Notes under the pieces: model-generated
Database searches by the model: none
What the model was told of the DNA's origin: nothing
Seen by the model: the letters and a program-made list of their open reading frames with translations, nothing else
NCBI GenBank assembly: GCA_018292915.2
Contig: JACVVK020000528.1
Span: 65,001-129,000 of the forward strand
Length of the DNA: 64,000 nucleotides
Direction of reading: 5' to 3'
DNA from: Batillaria attramentaria
Lineage: Eukaryota; Mollusca; Gastropoda; Batillariidae
Translations under genes and position numbers: made by a program
In this document: positions 35,166-46,319 of the stretch, piece after piece
How the letters are laid out: each line of letters starts with the position of its first letter
Position numbering within the stretch: position 1 is the first letter of the stretch

Positions 35166-36172
35166 TTTCATTTCGATTTTTGCAGCGCAAGGGAGCGCCT
35201 CCACTACGACCACGACAACATCCTCCACCAGCACTGCTACAACCACATCAGCCGGTAATCACAATAACAACTTTATCCACTTTTATGTGTGTATGTGTCC
35301 AGGGAGGGGTGTAGGACAAGGGGCGTAATTTTGACAGGGGAGAGAACCCTTTACGAACGTGTACAGTTGTACACAGTTGTACAGTTGAATAGAAAACCAG
35401 ATCTAGGGTTGACGGATCCTCTGGAGAAAAATATTATACAAACGTGTACACTGTTATTCAGCTGAATGAAAGAGCGGATCTAGAGTTGAATCAACAATGT
35501 CTGTGTGTTTGTGGGAGGGTGGCATGGAGAGGGGGTAACGCTGTTGAAGGTATTTGTGTTTTGCCGGCTGTTTTTGTTGTCGGTGATGTTGCTGATGTTG
35601 TTTTCTTGTTGGCTGTCTGCGTTTAAAGTGATCTGTGTGAATTTAGATCTAACACACGTGTTTCTGATTTTTTTCGCTAAAAACGGCATTTTCACTACGA
35701 CAGCGACAACCACCATAGTCTTCACCACCACCACCACTGCCACCATCACCACAACTGACGTTTGTCGTTGTACGTTTCAGGTCAGGCCGGCAACCCCAGC
35801 AGCAGCAGCACCACAGCCTTACAGTACCGCGACGTCTTCGTCCTGTCGTCGGGTCACCTCCATGATGACGTGAGAGACGACGCCGGTCACGTGACCCGTC
35901 TCGCTAACGGCGTGGTGCGCGGCCTCCGTCAGGCTGGAGTCCCGGTAAGGGTTGTTGGGGAGGGTGACGATGGGGGTGTAGAGGACATGGCGACGATGAC
36001 AGGACCGGACTGTGTGACAGTGACAGATTATCATAATGTACAGGGACTGGAGAGGAAGGTTGTGGTGTGGATGGGGGACATAACAACACGGGGAGTGTTT
36101 AGTGATGATGCTTTCACTGGCCGACTGTACGCTGTGTCACGGTGCACAGCACAACTTATATGGCTGACTTAA
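26452..36172 (+). CDS. Gene A: zinc-knuckle, PD-(D/E)XK-like nuclease, SF1 helicase protein (966 aa)
   Basis: Exons: 26452-27114, 27341-28063, 28256-28461, 30084-30222, 31488-31846, 34668-35017, 35186-35254, 35781-36172; all introns are GT-AG and in phase. Residues 1-150: seven CCHC knuckles (for example CGQCGQAGHTVPDC at the start; the second, CRYCWKTGRHRLFC, has a shifted His). About 150-221: Gln/Ser/Thr linker. About 300-460: nuclease-like domain with D354, E368 and K370 (DFDVLLVH, GEIK). 592-599: Walker A GPPGTGKT; 691-693: DEA; S/T-rich linker encoded by the 69-nt exon 7; 924: Gln of VQGLE; 957: Arg of VSRC. The start is 26452, or 26473, which has a better Kozak context (A at -3). The family suggests an ATP-driven helicase with a linked nuclease binding single-stranded nucleic acid. 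The exact role is unknown. Confidence 0.8.
28074..28132. repeat. (GT)n beside the exon 2 donor
   Basis: About 28 GT units starting 10 bp after the GTGAGT donor of gene A exon 2. The corresponding intron of gene B has no such tract. Confidence 0.95.
28506..29990. mobile_element. MITE in gene A intron 3, split by a solo LTR
   Basis: The left end is tagtaggacttcgtaagg, followed by ggacttcgctgtgcagcg. The right end carries the reverse complement (cagcgaagtccgtcctacga, 29959-29978). The same MITE is present and short in gene B (51567-51711), so it was there before the duplication. Confidence 0.7.
28589..29889 (+). mobile_element. 1.3-kb solo LTR
   Basis: It begins tgtagcg and ends cgctaca (TG...CA, 7-bp inverted ends) and is flanked by AGCT on both sides (28585-28588, 29890-29893). 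Gene B has the uninterrupted site (ccattagctcacgatcg near 51640). No internal retroelement coding sequence is present. A possible promoter (ccttataatagcg) lies near 28761. Confidence 0.7.
30432..30545. repeat. C-run and (CA)n
   Basis: Poly-C at 30450-30463, then CA units to 30532 and (CAC)n. In intron 4 of gene A. Confidence 0.9.
30960..31309. mobile_element. Possible degraded TTAA-type element
   Basis: The right end cggcgaaggttaaag matches the right end of the element at 9882-13836. Internal atgggt...catgtacg units occur twice (31024-31052, 31078-31108). No clear left end is seen. Gene B lacks this stretch. Confidence 0.35.
31316..31410. repeat. CCCCATCAACCAT minisatellite
   Basis: Irregular alternation of ccccat and caaccat, just upstream of gene A exon 5. 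Absent from gene B. Confidence 0.9.
32790..33340 (+). mobile_element. LINE 3' end fragment
   Basis: The plus-strand frame (to the stop at 32971-32973) includes HPLHSEFVPLPSGRRFRMP and RYRQSFVASAI. I recognise this as the C-terminal tail typical of some CR1/L2-like LINE proteins. The 3' end has gggacaataaag and (TTGAA)n at 33318-33345. A related tail lies at 49850-49905. Confidence 0.65.
33345..33616 (-). mobile_element. tRNA-derived SINE, family 3
   Basis: Read on the minus strand, the head has gccggcccccgtaatgtagt, then ggttagtac and the B box gggttcgagtcc. The body continues to about 33345. Confidence 0.75.
33966..34098. repeat. (CA)n microsatellite
   Basis: About 44 CA units, then CGCA variants; intron 5 of gene A. 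A shorter equivalent (55082-55153) is in gene B. Confidence 0.95.
34568..34621. repeat. (CT)n upstream of gene A exon 6
   Basis: About 26 CT units ending 47 bp before the exon 6 acceptor. They could act as an extended polypyrimidine tract. Gene B has only about 8-9 units (55630-55646). Confidence 0.9.
35026..35161. repeat. (GT)n, GCGT variants and (GA)n between gene A exons 6 and 7
   Basis: It starts 8 bp after the GTAAGT donor of exon 6 and ends 25 bp before exon 7. The same arrangement is in gene B. Confidence 0.95.
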
Positions 36173-36813
36173 TGATCCCCCATATCCCCTGACTCTACCG
36201 TCAGTCACACTCACGACAACCACGACACCGGCCACGATGACGTCACGCCCACACCACCCGCCACAACCACCACCACCGACAACAACCACAACCACCACCA
36301 CCGACACCGACAACCACCACACAACAACAACAACCTAACACCGACACCAGTTTATTCCCGATCCACTCCTAACTCATTCCTCAAACAAACTCTATTCGTC
36401 TCCCCCGCCTTCTCCGCCATCACCGCTATCAGCGACAACACCAGCAACGACGACGACTACTACTAACGGTCACTGGCTTAAAACGGGTGTTAATATTTCC
36501 ACTGTCCGTCGCCATTTCCATCGTGATTTTCATTCTGTTCGTTCCGCCATCACCGCCACATTCACGTCGTGACGTTTGTTTCGTTGTCGTTGTCGTTGTT
36601 GTCGCTCAGTGATGCACGACGTCAAAAATAAGTCACTTTTCGGGGCGCGTTTCTTTTCGCTCAATTTTTGTCGTGATACAAGCAAAACATTTGTAGGTGA
36701 CGTCATTTCTGTAAAAGTAACTGTGACGTCTTTGCAACTCTGACGTCAAATCCCTTTTGCGTCACTAGTCTCTCTTCATAGGCAGCTCCCAGTCGGTGGT
36801 TTTGCTGTTTCAA

Positions 36814-36909
<96 letters not shown>

Positions 36910-36931
36910 CCTGTTGACTTCATGTGTTTAC
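36173..36931 (+). other. Gene A 3' untranslated region
   Basis: Rich in CAC/ACA and CGACAACC repeats (36215-36345), several TGACGTCA-like words, then (CT)n(CA)n at 36818-36906. About 90-95% alike by eye with the gene B 3' region, so its boundary is inferred from the paralogue. Confidence 0.5.
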
Positions 36932-36937
36932 AATAAA
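36932..36937 (+). promoter_or_regulatory. Candidate poly(A) signal of gene A
   Basis: AATAAA within tttacaataaacaacaaag, conserved in gene B at 57928-57933. About 760 bp after the stop codon. Confidence 0.45.
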
Positions 36938-37971
36938 CAACAAAGTCTTGTTTCTTGTTCTACACACGGGCGATTAGAATCCGTCAGACGAGTTTACACC
37001 AACTAATGGCCGTCATGTTTCCTCCCGTTCACAGTTCGTCTCCGGTATTATAGACAATATTCTAGAGCTTTCTCCTCCGAAAAGAAGAAATTAATAAAAC
37101 AACAACAACAAAAACATCATTTTCCTTTTTCTAAGCCTACATCCCACACTGTCATCAGTAACGTGGGTGTATAATAAGAATACAGAATACTTTATTGATC
37201 CCAGATTTGGGAAATTGCAGTTCTGTCCCGCATACTAAAAAGACACAAAACTGATAAACATTTTGATAAAAGAGACTACAAAAATAAATAAAACAGACAG
37301 TCATCATGGCTGTTGTCATCGTGTGGGGTTGTCCCTGAGTCAGTCACCCATTGTAGTTGTCGTGAACCGTGAACCGTGACCCGGCCACCACCACCACATC
37401 TCTCTCTCTCTCTCTCTCCAGTCACACACACGAGTGCCCACCACACCTTTCTCTCCAGTCCAGTTGTTCTGTATTGACTACACAGTCGTGACAGTCATGA
37501 CTGTACAGCTTTTGTTTATACAGTCATATCAATGTTTCCAAGATCTTTGGTCATAGAAACTGAAAATTTAAAGCTATTGTCACGTCATGTACAGAGTAAT
37601 CGTGATGTGACATTTGTTGACTTACTGTACTGAGTACATCTAGCTAATGATGGACTTTCTGTGTACTACCATTGGTTGACTTTATGTGTACGATTCTTGC
37701 TGTACTTTTTGTATAGAACTGTACTGGGTAATTCCAACAATACTTGTTCGAAAATGGACGGTCAGTTACGCATGTTTCCCAGTCTCCAGATTTGCTTTTA
37801 CCCAAATAATTATGTTCAAACAATGTGTGCCTTTCTCTATACATAGTTTACGAAGGATTCGTAGTGTTTTGAAGCATGAAGGAGAAATTGTGTAACTGGA
37901 AACTGAAAAAAAAAAAAAAATGCTTCTGATCGCTCATTTTCGAACAAATATTTATTAACTGCCCTGCTTGG

Positions 37972-37973
<2 letters not shown>
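36938..37973. other. Conserved 3' flank of the gene A block
   Basis: No gene. Most of it is shared with 57934-58935. It contains a retroposon tail-like segment (tttattgatcccagatttgg, 37192-37250) that the gene B copy lacks, and (CT)n at 37400-37418. Confidence 0.5.

Positions 37974-38051
<78 letters not shown>
37974..38051. repeat. (GT)n microsatellite
   Basis: About 38 GT units. Gene B block equivalent at 59011-59070. Confidence 0.95.
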
Positions 38052-38056
<5 letters not shown>

Positions 38057-38499
38057 CGTGTGAATAATCTTGCTAAAATTGTTTGTGTATTTGTATTCGA
38101 ACCTTTAACATATAACCGATTCAGGGACTTGAATTGGTTGTGTGTGCTTTTTGATGGATTTTTTTTTTCGGTAGAATTTACTCTGACTTTTCTGTACAAG
38201 CATTTCTAAACTGTTTGTGTATGATGGACTTTCTTTCTACAACTATCGCTAGACTTTCTGTGCACACACATTCATGGACCTTTTTGTTTACAGCTATTGG
38301 GCTTTTTCTATGTAACTATTAGTGAACTTTTTTGTAAACTCATGATAGAATTTCTTTGGGCAAGTGTGGCTCTACTTTTTTTTCGGAAAAAAAAATGTTG
38401 GTGGACTTTTTGTGTACAGCTACTGATGACTTCTCAATTTTTTCTCTAGATTTATGAGCAGATGGACTTTGTGTTTACCGATGAACTATTTGTGCACAG

Positions 38500-39340
38500 C
38501 TGTTGATAAACTGTGAGTGTACATCAACTGATGAACTGTCTGTGTACACCTACTGATGGACTGTCTGTGTACACCTACTGATGAACTGTCAGTGTACATC
38601 TACTGATGAACTGTCTTTGTACGCCTACTGATGTACTCTCTGTGTACACCTACTGATGAACTGTCGGTGTACACCTACTTATGGACTGTCTGTGTACATC
38701 TACTGATGAACTGTCTGTGTACACCTACTGATCAACTGTCTGTGTACACCTACTGATGAAATGTCGGTGTACACCTACTGATGAACTGTCTGTGTACAGC
38801 TACGTATGGACTGTTTGTGTACACCTACTGATTAACTGTCTGTGTACACCTACGTGTCGGTATGGACTGTCTGTGTACACATGCTGACGAACTGTGTGCG
38901 CCTACTTATGAACTGTCTGTAGATACTGAATGACTGTCAGTATACACCTACTCATGGACTGCTTGAACTGATGAACTGTCTGTATACAGCAACTGGTGGA
39001 CTGTCCTTGTACACCTTCATATGGTCTGTGTACATCTACTGATGAACTGTCTGTGTACACCTACTGATAAACTGTCTGTGTGCACCTACTGATAGACGTT
39101 TTGTGTACACCTGCTGATGAACTGTCTGTGTAAACCTATTGATAGACTGTGCACACCTGCTGATGAATTGTCTGTGTACACCTACTGATGAACTGTCTGT
39201 GTACACCTACTGATGAACTGTCTGTGTACACCTGCTGATGAACTGTCTGTGTACACCTACTGATGAACTGTCTGTGTACACCTACTGATAGACTGTCTGT
39301 GTACACTTACCGATGAGCTGTACAACTACTGACGGACTGT
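38500..39340. repeat. 26-bp minisatellite, about 30 copies
   Basis: The unit ctgatgaactgtctgtgtac followed by acctac. A second array of the same unit lies at 59560-60200. Homology between the two gene blocks ends inside these arrays. Confidence 0.95.
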
Positions 39341-39429
39341 TACTGGTAGTGTACTGATGCACAGCTCTACCATTGACTCTGTGTGAAACTTTAAACCCCC
39401 AAACACCCACCCACCCTGTGTGAAACTTT

Positions 39430-39920
39430 GCCTTACTTTGAACTGCGCTGGCGTGTCGGTGTTGTTTTACTGATCACTGTATTGTGTGATTGCTTGAAGA
39501 TTGCCACTGTGTGTGAAACATTGCCATGGTTTGAACCGCTTACTCTGTATACAGTGTGACAATGCTGTTTTACTGATCACTGTATTGTGTGATTGCTTGA
39601 AGATTGCCACTGTGTGTGAAACATTGCCATAGTTTGAACTGCTTACTCTGTATACAGTGTGGCAATATTGTTTTACTGATCACTGTATTGTGTGATTGCT
39701 TGAAGATTGCCACTGTGTGTGAAACATTGCCATAGTTTGAACCGCTTACTCAGTATACAGTGTGGCAATATTGTTTTACTGCTCACTGTATTGTGGGTTT
39801 GTTGGAGGGTTTCAACTGTTGACTGCGTGTGAAACATCACCAAGATTTGTACCGTACACTAAGTGTGAAAGCGTTGTATTACTGATCTCCGTATTGTGCG
39901 ATTGTTGGAGGATTTGCCAC
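39430..39920. repeat. ~105-bp tandem repeat, about 4 units
   Basis: Each unit contains tttactgatcactgtattg, tgaagattgccactgtgtg and aaacattgccat. The last unit is more diverged. Confidence 0.9.
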
Positions 39921-40355
39921 TGTCTACTGTGTGAGACATTGCCATGATTTGTACACTGAAGTGTGAGACATTTAAATAGATACTGCCTATGTAGGGAAAC
40001 CTTACTAGTCTATGTGGTACATGGTTTTGCTCAGTTACTCAGTTTGAACCGCAAAGCCATAGACAGGTATCGACTGTGTGACACTGTTCAACTCATGGAG
40101 AGATCATCACTATAATTAGGTCTGTATGTGTGATACATGGGAGAGGTCATCACTATAATTAGGTCTGTATGTGTGATACATGAAGGATATTAGTACACGT
40201 AACACTGTCTGTGTGAGTTTACCCTGGTACAGTTGTGAAGACAATTCTGTTATTGTAACACAACTCTACGGTCTGACATGTAGGGTGTGTACAGACAGCC
40301 ATGTAATACAACAGTTCTGCTGCTATTGACACACGTGTTGTTATAGTGTTTGTCT
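39921..40355. other. Unique-looking region with one short duplication
   Basis: The phrase catcactataattaggtctg occurs twice, 40106-40125 and 40149-40168. No gene is seen. Confidence 0.4.
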
Positions 40356-40426
<71 letters not shown>

Positions 40427-40529
40427 ATTCCAGTACTAGTAACGTGATCATACTTCACGAGAAAACCACTTCCTGGGCACGACCGTTCCATGTCTGCACG
40501 TTTTAAGTGTTGGCATCTCTCTCTCTCTC

Positions 40530-40604
<75 letters not shown>

Positions 40605-40631
40605 TACATACACGCACGCACGCACGCACAG

Positions 40632-40692
<61 letters not shown>
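40356..40692. repeat. Microsatellite cluster: (GT)n, (CT)n, (CA)n
   Basis: GT at 40359-40422, CT at 40516-40562, CA at 40563-40600 and 40637-40690. The Cys/Val and Thr/His frames here are artefacts. Confidence 0.95.
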
Positions 40693-40714
40693 TTCAAGTG
40701 TCTGACTCGCACTA

Positions 40715-40920
40715 GATGAATGTCGAGCTGTATCGCCACACAGCAAACAACTCGGCGTTGAACTAAACACTTGGCATAGTTGTTCACTGATCATAAGTAT
40801 ATTCACGAGGAGCAGAGTCGATCTACAGCACTATTCATGTGAAACAGAAAGAGTCTCTTTCAGAAGCCGCGGGTAATGTAGGAACAGCACTGAATATAAT
40901 TATGAGACCGGGTCATACCG
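40715..40920 (+). repeat. Dispersed duplicated unit, copy 1
   Basis: It carries cgttgaactaaacac, cacgaggagc..agtcgatct and tctctttcagaagccgcggg plus taatgtagga. Copies follow at about 43765-43900, 46320-46560 and 46610-46770. Confidence 0.8.
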
Positions 40921-41273
40921 ACCTTTTCTAGTGATATTTGTGTGATGTTTTTTGTACAACTGTGCTTCCCTTCTCTTCGTTCTAGTGCCGCCAGCCTTCC
41001 TTACCCCCCCCCCCCCCCCGCCAGCCTTTCTTACCCCCCCCCCCCCTCCACCGGCCCTGTGCCATGGCTCTTGTTCACCAGTGTGCTGGCCGCGTGCGTG
41101 CGGTGTTTTGTATCCACGTTGGCGCATGTCACAATTGGTTGTGTGTGTTTGTGTCTATTCAGTGTCAAATATCTCCGCAGTCCCTTCACCTAGAAGAATT
41201 CTGTAAACTGTGGTAGTTTCAGGAGAGTTTGTACACTTTAATCATGTTTTGTTGTCAGCGTAAACTTATACTT

Positions 41274-41598
41274 AACTTTTTCCGGACGAACGGCCGCACA
41301 TACGGGCCTAAAGCACACATCGGTTTCAGACGAACAGCCGCTTATGCAGATCGTGATTTTTTTATATTTATTTTTTTTACAACATGACTAACAAAAAAAG
41401 ATATTAAGTTTGGAAGTTGAAATATCAGCAATATGTTAGTAAACCACCCTGGAAATTTCAAGTTTGTATCTTGTTTTGTTATTTTTAATGATTTTTGGGT
41501 TTTTTTTTTTTTCTTTGTTGTTTATTTCTGAACTTCAAAAATCGGCCCGCCTACAGGGGATGGCTGAGGTAAAATCGGCCCGTTCTGAGTGAGTTAAA
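41274..41598. mobile_element. Possible TTAA-flanked MITE
   Basis: ttaactttttccggacgaac at the left and cccgttctgagtgagttaa at the right: inverted-like ends beside TTAA. Internal cggcccg/gcggccgt words lie near both ends. It may be a second piggyBac-type MITE; end similarity is weak. Confidence 0.4.
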
Positions 41599-41716
41599 GT
41601 TAAACGGGTGTAATTTGTCATTTTATCCCTTTTCATAAGCCTTGTCCTGCCTTTTCCATTCTTTGGGCTGCTGTAGAATATTCCCTCTCTTTCATTCAGA
41701 TTTCAATCCTATAGCA

Positions 41717-42127
41717 TTTGTAAGTTGTTGTTTTTTGTTGTTGTTGTTGTTGTTTTTGTTGGGGTTTTTTTTCACGCTCTTTTTAATGTCGGTTGTCTAA
41801 AGTTTGTAGCTATTGTATCACGCCCAGTATCGTTAGTTTTCTGTGTGTTAAGAAACAAAGATTTCGCTGCGGCCGATCCGCCTTCTTTGTTTCCGCGGTG
41901 GGCCGGACGTTGCTTTCTTTGCGGGCCGCGCCTAGCGCATAACTGGCCGCGAGCTACGCTTCGCTGGACAGTTGCCGTCTCAGTCCTGCTGCGCATGCGC
42001 TGGACTCTGTGATTTTTACCTTCTACTCTGCCTTGTTATACTGTTTCCGACAAATAAACTCATGTCATAGCGACCTCTGTGTTTCGCCTCCCTGCCTGCA
42101 TAAACCGGACCCCTGGTATCTGGTTAC
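41717..42127 (+). mobile_element. LTR-like fragment
   Basis: A GC-rich stretch (41860-42010), then caaataaactcatg (a possible poly(A) signal) and an end ggtatctggttaca, as at LTR 3' ends. The start near tgtaagttg and the target duplication are not confirmed. Confidence 0.35.
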
Positions 42128-42203
42128 ATGTACAGAAAATCTGAAGTGTATATTAATATGACGGTGGTGTAATCAGACCTTGTGTGAGTGTGTGTGTTAC
42201 AGG

Positions 42204-42515
42204 CAGGGGTGGGGGGGGGGGGCAGGGGCAGAAAAATCATATTGCTCACTGAGTAAATTTGCCTTTGCTTGGGACACCGACCAATGTATTGTACAGGCTA
42301 CAAACAAAACAACACAAAACAAAACAAACTCAACTGAAAGGCCCAGAATTTGTACAGATGTTTCACAGTGCCACGTACCCTTGAACAGAACCATCGCAGG
42401 GCACACCAGTTATTTTCAGATATGGTGATGTATCATCATCATCATCATCATCATCATCATCGTCGTCGTCGTCGTCGTCGTCGTCATTATCCCCAATGAC
42501 ATCATCATCATCATA
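42204..42515. repeat. G-run, and (ATC)n/(GTC)n trinucleotide repeats
   Basis: A G-run at 42208-42222. ATC repeats at 42433-42460 switch to GTC at 42461-42485. Not coding. Confidence 0.9.
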
Positions 42516-42649
42516 TAAGAAGAATAGAAGGTTTTGCTTGTATTAGGTTCAACAGATTCAGTTCAATTAAAACACAATCAGTTGTATTGTCTGTTCGAAA
42601 GATTTCGTTTAAATAACAGTTTTCCTGTTCCGATAATTATTCACTTTCT

Positions 42650-42803
<154 letters not shown>

Positions 42804-42819
42804 CCACCCTTCTAGCACC

Positions 42820-43380
42820 TGACTGAAACGTGCACCTTGACAACAGTTTGTTTGGCGACAGTCAAGGAAAGTCCGACAGCTAAAGAAAAGGTCTGACTGT
42901 GCTGAATAAAGGCATTGCGTGTTTGAATGCTCACATAACGTGCAGGTGACAGCCGTGTTGATTCTCCACACACACTCAAGTTTCAGGGTGTCATTGTTGC
43001 GTATGAATATATATATATTATATTCGCGCGGTATTCAGGGACCAGCTAGCGTCAAACAGGCAATCAGATCTGCTACACTATGAGTAGGATCACCAGTCTT
43101 CAGACCTTGGCACGTTAGGGAAGTGTACATTTCCACTACAGGTTTGTTGAAAATCAACGCAACGCCAGCAGATCAAGGTAGGCTTATGTTACATCTAAAA
43201 TCTGCCTCCATTATCGTTGTGAATGTTTCTGGTGGGTTGTAATTAGCATGCTTTTAGGTTTGTGAGAATAATTTATTGATATTCGTGTGATTAGATGAAC
43301 ACCAAGAGGAAACATTATTTACACTATGTGCAGAGATATGCAGTGATCTGGGATACTTGTTTACTTAACACGTAGAGGGT
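42820..43380 (+). repeat. Segment duplicated at 44450-45155
   Basis: Shared blocks: gaaacgtgcaccttgacaac, gtccgacagctaa, aacgtgcaggtgacag, gatcaaggt.ggcttatgtt and attagcatgcttttaggttt. The later copy contains an extra SINE (44695-44808). Confidence 0.85.
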
Positions 43381-43384
43381 AACT

Positions 43385-43640
43385 CAGCACTGGCTGATCT
43401 CCCAGCTGAACAGGTAGGCCGCCTTCAAAGAGTTCAGAACAGCACTGCGCACTTAGTGCTGGGCAAACGGAAGCGAGAGCATGCAACACCGCTTCTGAGA
43501 GAGCTCCATTGGCTACCAGTTCATTTCCGCCTTCAGTATAAAATTTCTGTTCTGGCTTTTCGTCATTTTGATGGCACCCTGTCATCACACCTTTCGGCTT
43601 CACTCGTCACATATCAACTGTCGCGAACCCTCCTCTCTCT
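43385..43640 (+). mobile_element. LINE C-terminal fragment
   Basis: A plus-strand frame reads ...NSTAHLVLGK, then ATPLLRELHWLPVHFRLQYK and ISVLAF. The HWLPV..R..YK block is a well-known C-terminal motif of CR1/L2-like LINE proteins. It is truncated at both ends and runs into a (GT)n. Confidence 0.8.
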
Positions 43641-43642
43641 CT

Positions 43643-43645
<3 letters not shown>

Positions 43646-43739
<94 letters not shown>

Positions 43740-43740
43740 C
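43646..43740. repeat. (GT)n(GA)n
   Basis: About 37 GT units then GA units, followed by copy 2 of the dispersed unit (43765-43900). Confidence 0.95.
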
Positions 43741-43764
43741 GGGGCGAAAACTTTAATATGCAAA

Positions 43765-43900
43765 GCACTCACGAGGAGCCGAGTCAAACTATTCAGTTGA
43801 AATAGAAAGCGTCTCTTTCAAAAGCCGCGGGTAATGTAGGAATAGCATTCAATGTAGAGACATGCGATCTCAAGTGAATATTAATGTGACGTGGTGTGGT
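43765..43900 (+). repeat. Dispersed duplicated unit, copy 2
   Basis: It has cacgaggagccgagtc, aaagcgtctctttcaaaagc and cgcgggtaatgtaggaatag. The left part is missing. Confidence 0.8.
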
Positions 43901-44302
43901 GTGATCAGACTGACCTGAGGGGCGGCGGTTGGGAGGTGGGGGGTGGGGGTGAATATAAGGTTCTTTGTATGACTCCGATCAAGATGTTTTTGTCAGGATC
44001 AGCAAAGACTTTTATTTGTTTGTGCATTCTACTGGATTTGTATTCAACCCGTATTCACATTCACTCCGGGGACAAATTACTGCAAACGCTGCAAAAAGTC
44101 GGTATAGAAGGACTGTCTCTAAATCAGACTTTATAATCAGGGAAGTCGAGTGGCTGAATGGAAAGGTGCAGGTTCGAATCAAGACAGGGCTATAATTTGT
44201 ACAGGCTTTTGCCAGTGCCACTCTCAAGGGCGCGAGAAACTGTCTTCAGTTAATCTGATGGCATCACCACCACCATCATCATCATCAGTTATTTTTGTCT
44301 CA

Positions 44303-44416
<114 letters not shown>

Positions 44417-44694
44417 AAATACCCAGTATAATTTTCGTCAAACCCTCCTGACACCTGACTGATTGAAACGTGCACCTTGACAACAACAGTTTGTTTGGCA
44501 ACAGACTAGGAAAGTCCGACAGCTAAACAAACGTACTGACTGTGCTGAATAAAGCGCACACTCTGGTGGCGTTACGTGTTTGAATGCTCGCATAACGTGC
44601 AGGTGACACTGACAGCCGTCTTGATTCTTCACATACACTCACTAAAGTTTCTTAGTGTCATCGTTAAGTATAATACTCGATATTCAGGGTGGTG

Positions 44695-44808
44695 GTGGGT
44701 GTTTATTTGGGAGTTTAACGTCCTTTTCCACCACGTAAGGGTGATATCAAAGACGGGGCAACGAGAAAAAGGCTAGCACAAATATGTGGCCCAAGCCGGG
44801 ATTCGAAC
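44695..44808 (-). mobile_element. SINE family 1, truncated
   Basis: Minus-strand body gggagtttaacgtccttttc through gccgggattcgaactc. It is inserted in the second copy of the duplicated segment and absent from the first. Confidence 0.8.
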
Positions 44809-45196
44809 TCGATATTCAGGGAACTAGCTGACGTCAGATGTCCGATCAGATCACTATGAATAGGATTCTCGGTCTGTAGATCTTGGCACGTTAGCAAGGA
44901 GAACATTTCCACTACAACTTTCTTGAGAATCAACGGAACGCCAACAGATCAAGGTGGGCTTATGTTACATCTAAAATCTGCATCCATATTGTTGTGAATG
45001 TTTCTGGCGGGTTGTAATCAGCATGCTTTTAGGTTTGTGAGGATTGATGTTCAGAGAATTAGATGAACGAGATGATCAAGAGGACACGTCATTTAAACTT
45101 TGTTGGAGATATTTAGTGATCTGGGATACTTGTTTACTTAACACACTTAGACGGTATTGTCATCGTCGACTTTGTGGGATAATTCTTTACTTAAGA

Positions 45197-45420
45197 CATG
45201 GACGATACCGATCATCGGGGACTATGTGGGATACTTGTTTACTTCACACATGGACGGTACCGATCATCAGGGACTATGTGGGATACTTGTTTACTTCACA
45301 CATGGACGGTACCGATCATCGGGGACTATGTGGGATACTTGTTTACTTCACACATGGACGGTACCGATCATCGGGGACTATGTGGGATACTTGTTTACTT
45401 CACACATGGACGATACTGTA
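45197..45420. repeat. 52-bp tandem repeat, 4-5 copies
   Basis: Unit catggacggtaccgatcatc, ggggactatgtgggatac, ttgtttacttcaca; 52-bp period. Confidence 0.95.
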
Positions 45421-45763
45421 CTGGAATTGGTCAAAATATTTACAAGCATTTTTTTTTAGGTGGCTTTGATAAAGTAGACGACACGGAAATTAGTCTGTGA
45501 TTGTTAAGACCATTTTATCCCTTGCTTTTGAAAGTAGAATTACTTTGCCCATCATCAGGGAAAACATTTTTCTGTATACAGAGAATGGGATAGGTGGCAT
45601 AGGCGTTTGGGAGTTTAACGTTACATAGAATAAAAATGTATGTCGAGGAGTTTACTTTGTATGGTGATGATAGTTTTCATCTTTCAGCATTGATCCATCG
45701 AAATTTAATATCTGTTTCTTTTGTTGCTCTTAATCTGTTGACTTGTTTTCCAGTTTTAACGGA

Positions 45764-45925
45764 GAGAGAGAGAGAGAGAGAGAAATTGAAATTGAAATAA
45801 CTTTATTTGAAAACGGTGGAAGCTTTGGTCTTGCAACCAATTTTCAAACTTGCCGTTTTGAAGAACAAACAAATAAACAAAAAATCCAAATGATCGAACA
45901 TACTTAAACCTGGAACATGAAACTT

Positions 45926-46022
<97 letters not shown>

Positions 46023-46172
46023 ACGCACACACACACACTGCATGCATGAACGTGTGGTGCCTATTTTTTAATGATTATTTTTTATTTGTTGGCTAATAGA
46101 TATTTGAAGAGGCTGTTTTTAAACGATGAGGCTGACCGACTGTGCCTAACATGGACAGGAAGAGAATTCCAC

Positions 46173-46230
<58 letters not shown>
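45764..46230. repeat. GA, CA and GA microsatellites
   Basis: GA at 45764-45782, CA at 45931-46038 and GA at 46178-46228. Between them is a short aactttatttgaaaacgg stretch like a reversed retroposon tail. Confidence 0.9.
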
Positions 46231-46231
<1 letters not shown>

Positions 46232-46319
46232 GCTGCAGTGTGGGCAGATAATGAAAAGTCGTCTTCGTCGGTATTTTCCTTTTGTTGTTCTATATAGAAA
46301 TCTGTGTTGCGTGATTATG

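Noticed and set aside
35028..35314. Cys/Val-rich and Glu/Arg-rich frames near gene A exon 7
   Set aside because: Products of (GT)n and (GA)n. An alternative exon 7 frame (RERLHYDHDN) looks protein-like but is out of phase with exons 6 and 8, whereas the Ser/Thr frame fits both junctions.
38500..39340. Regular 26-bp array as a CRISPR-like repeat
   Set aside because: The units are contiguous with no unique spacers, in clearly eukaryotic DNA.
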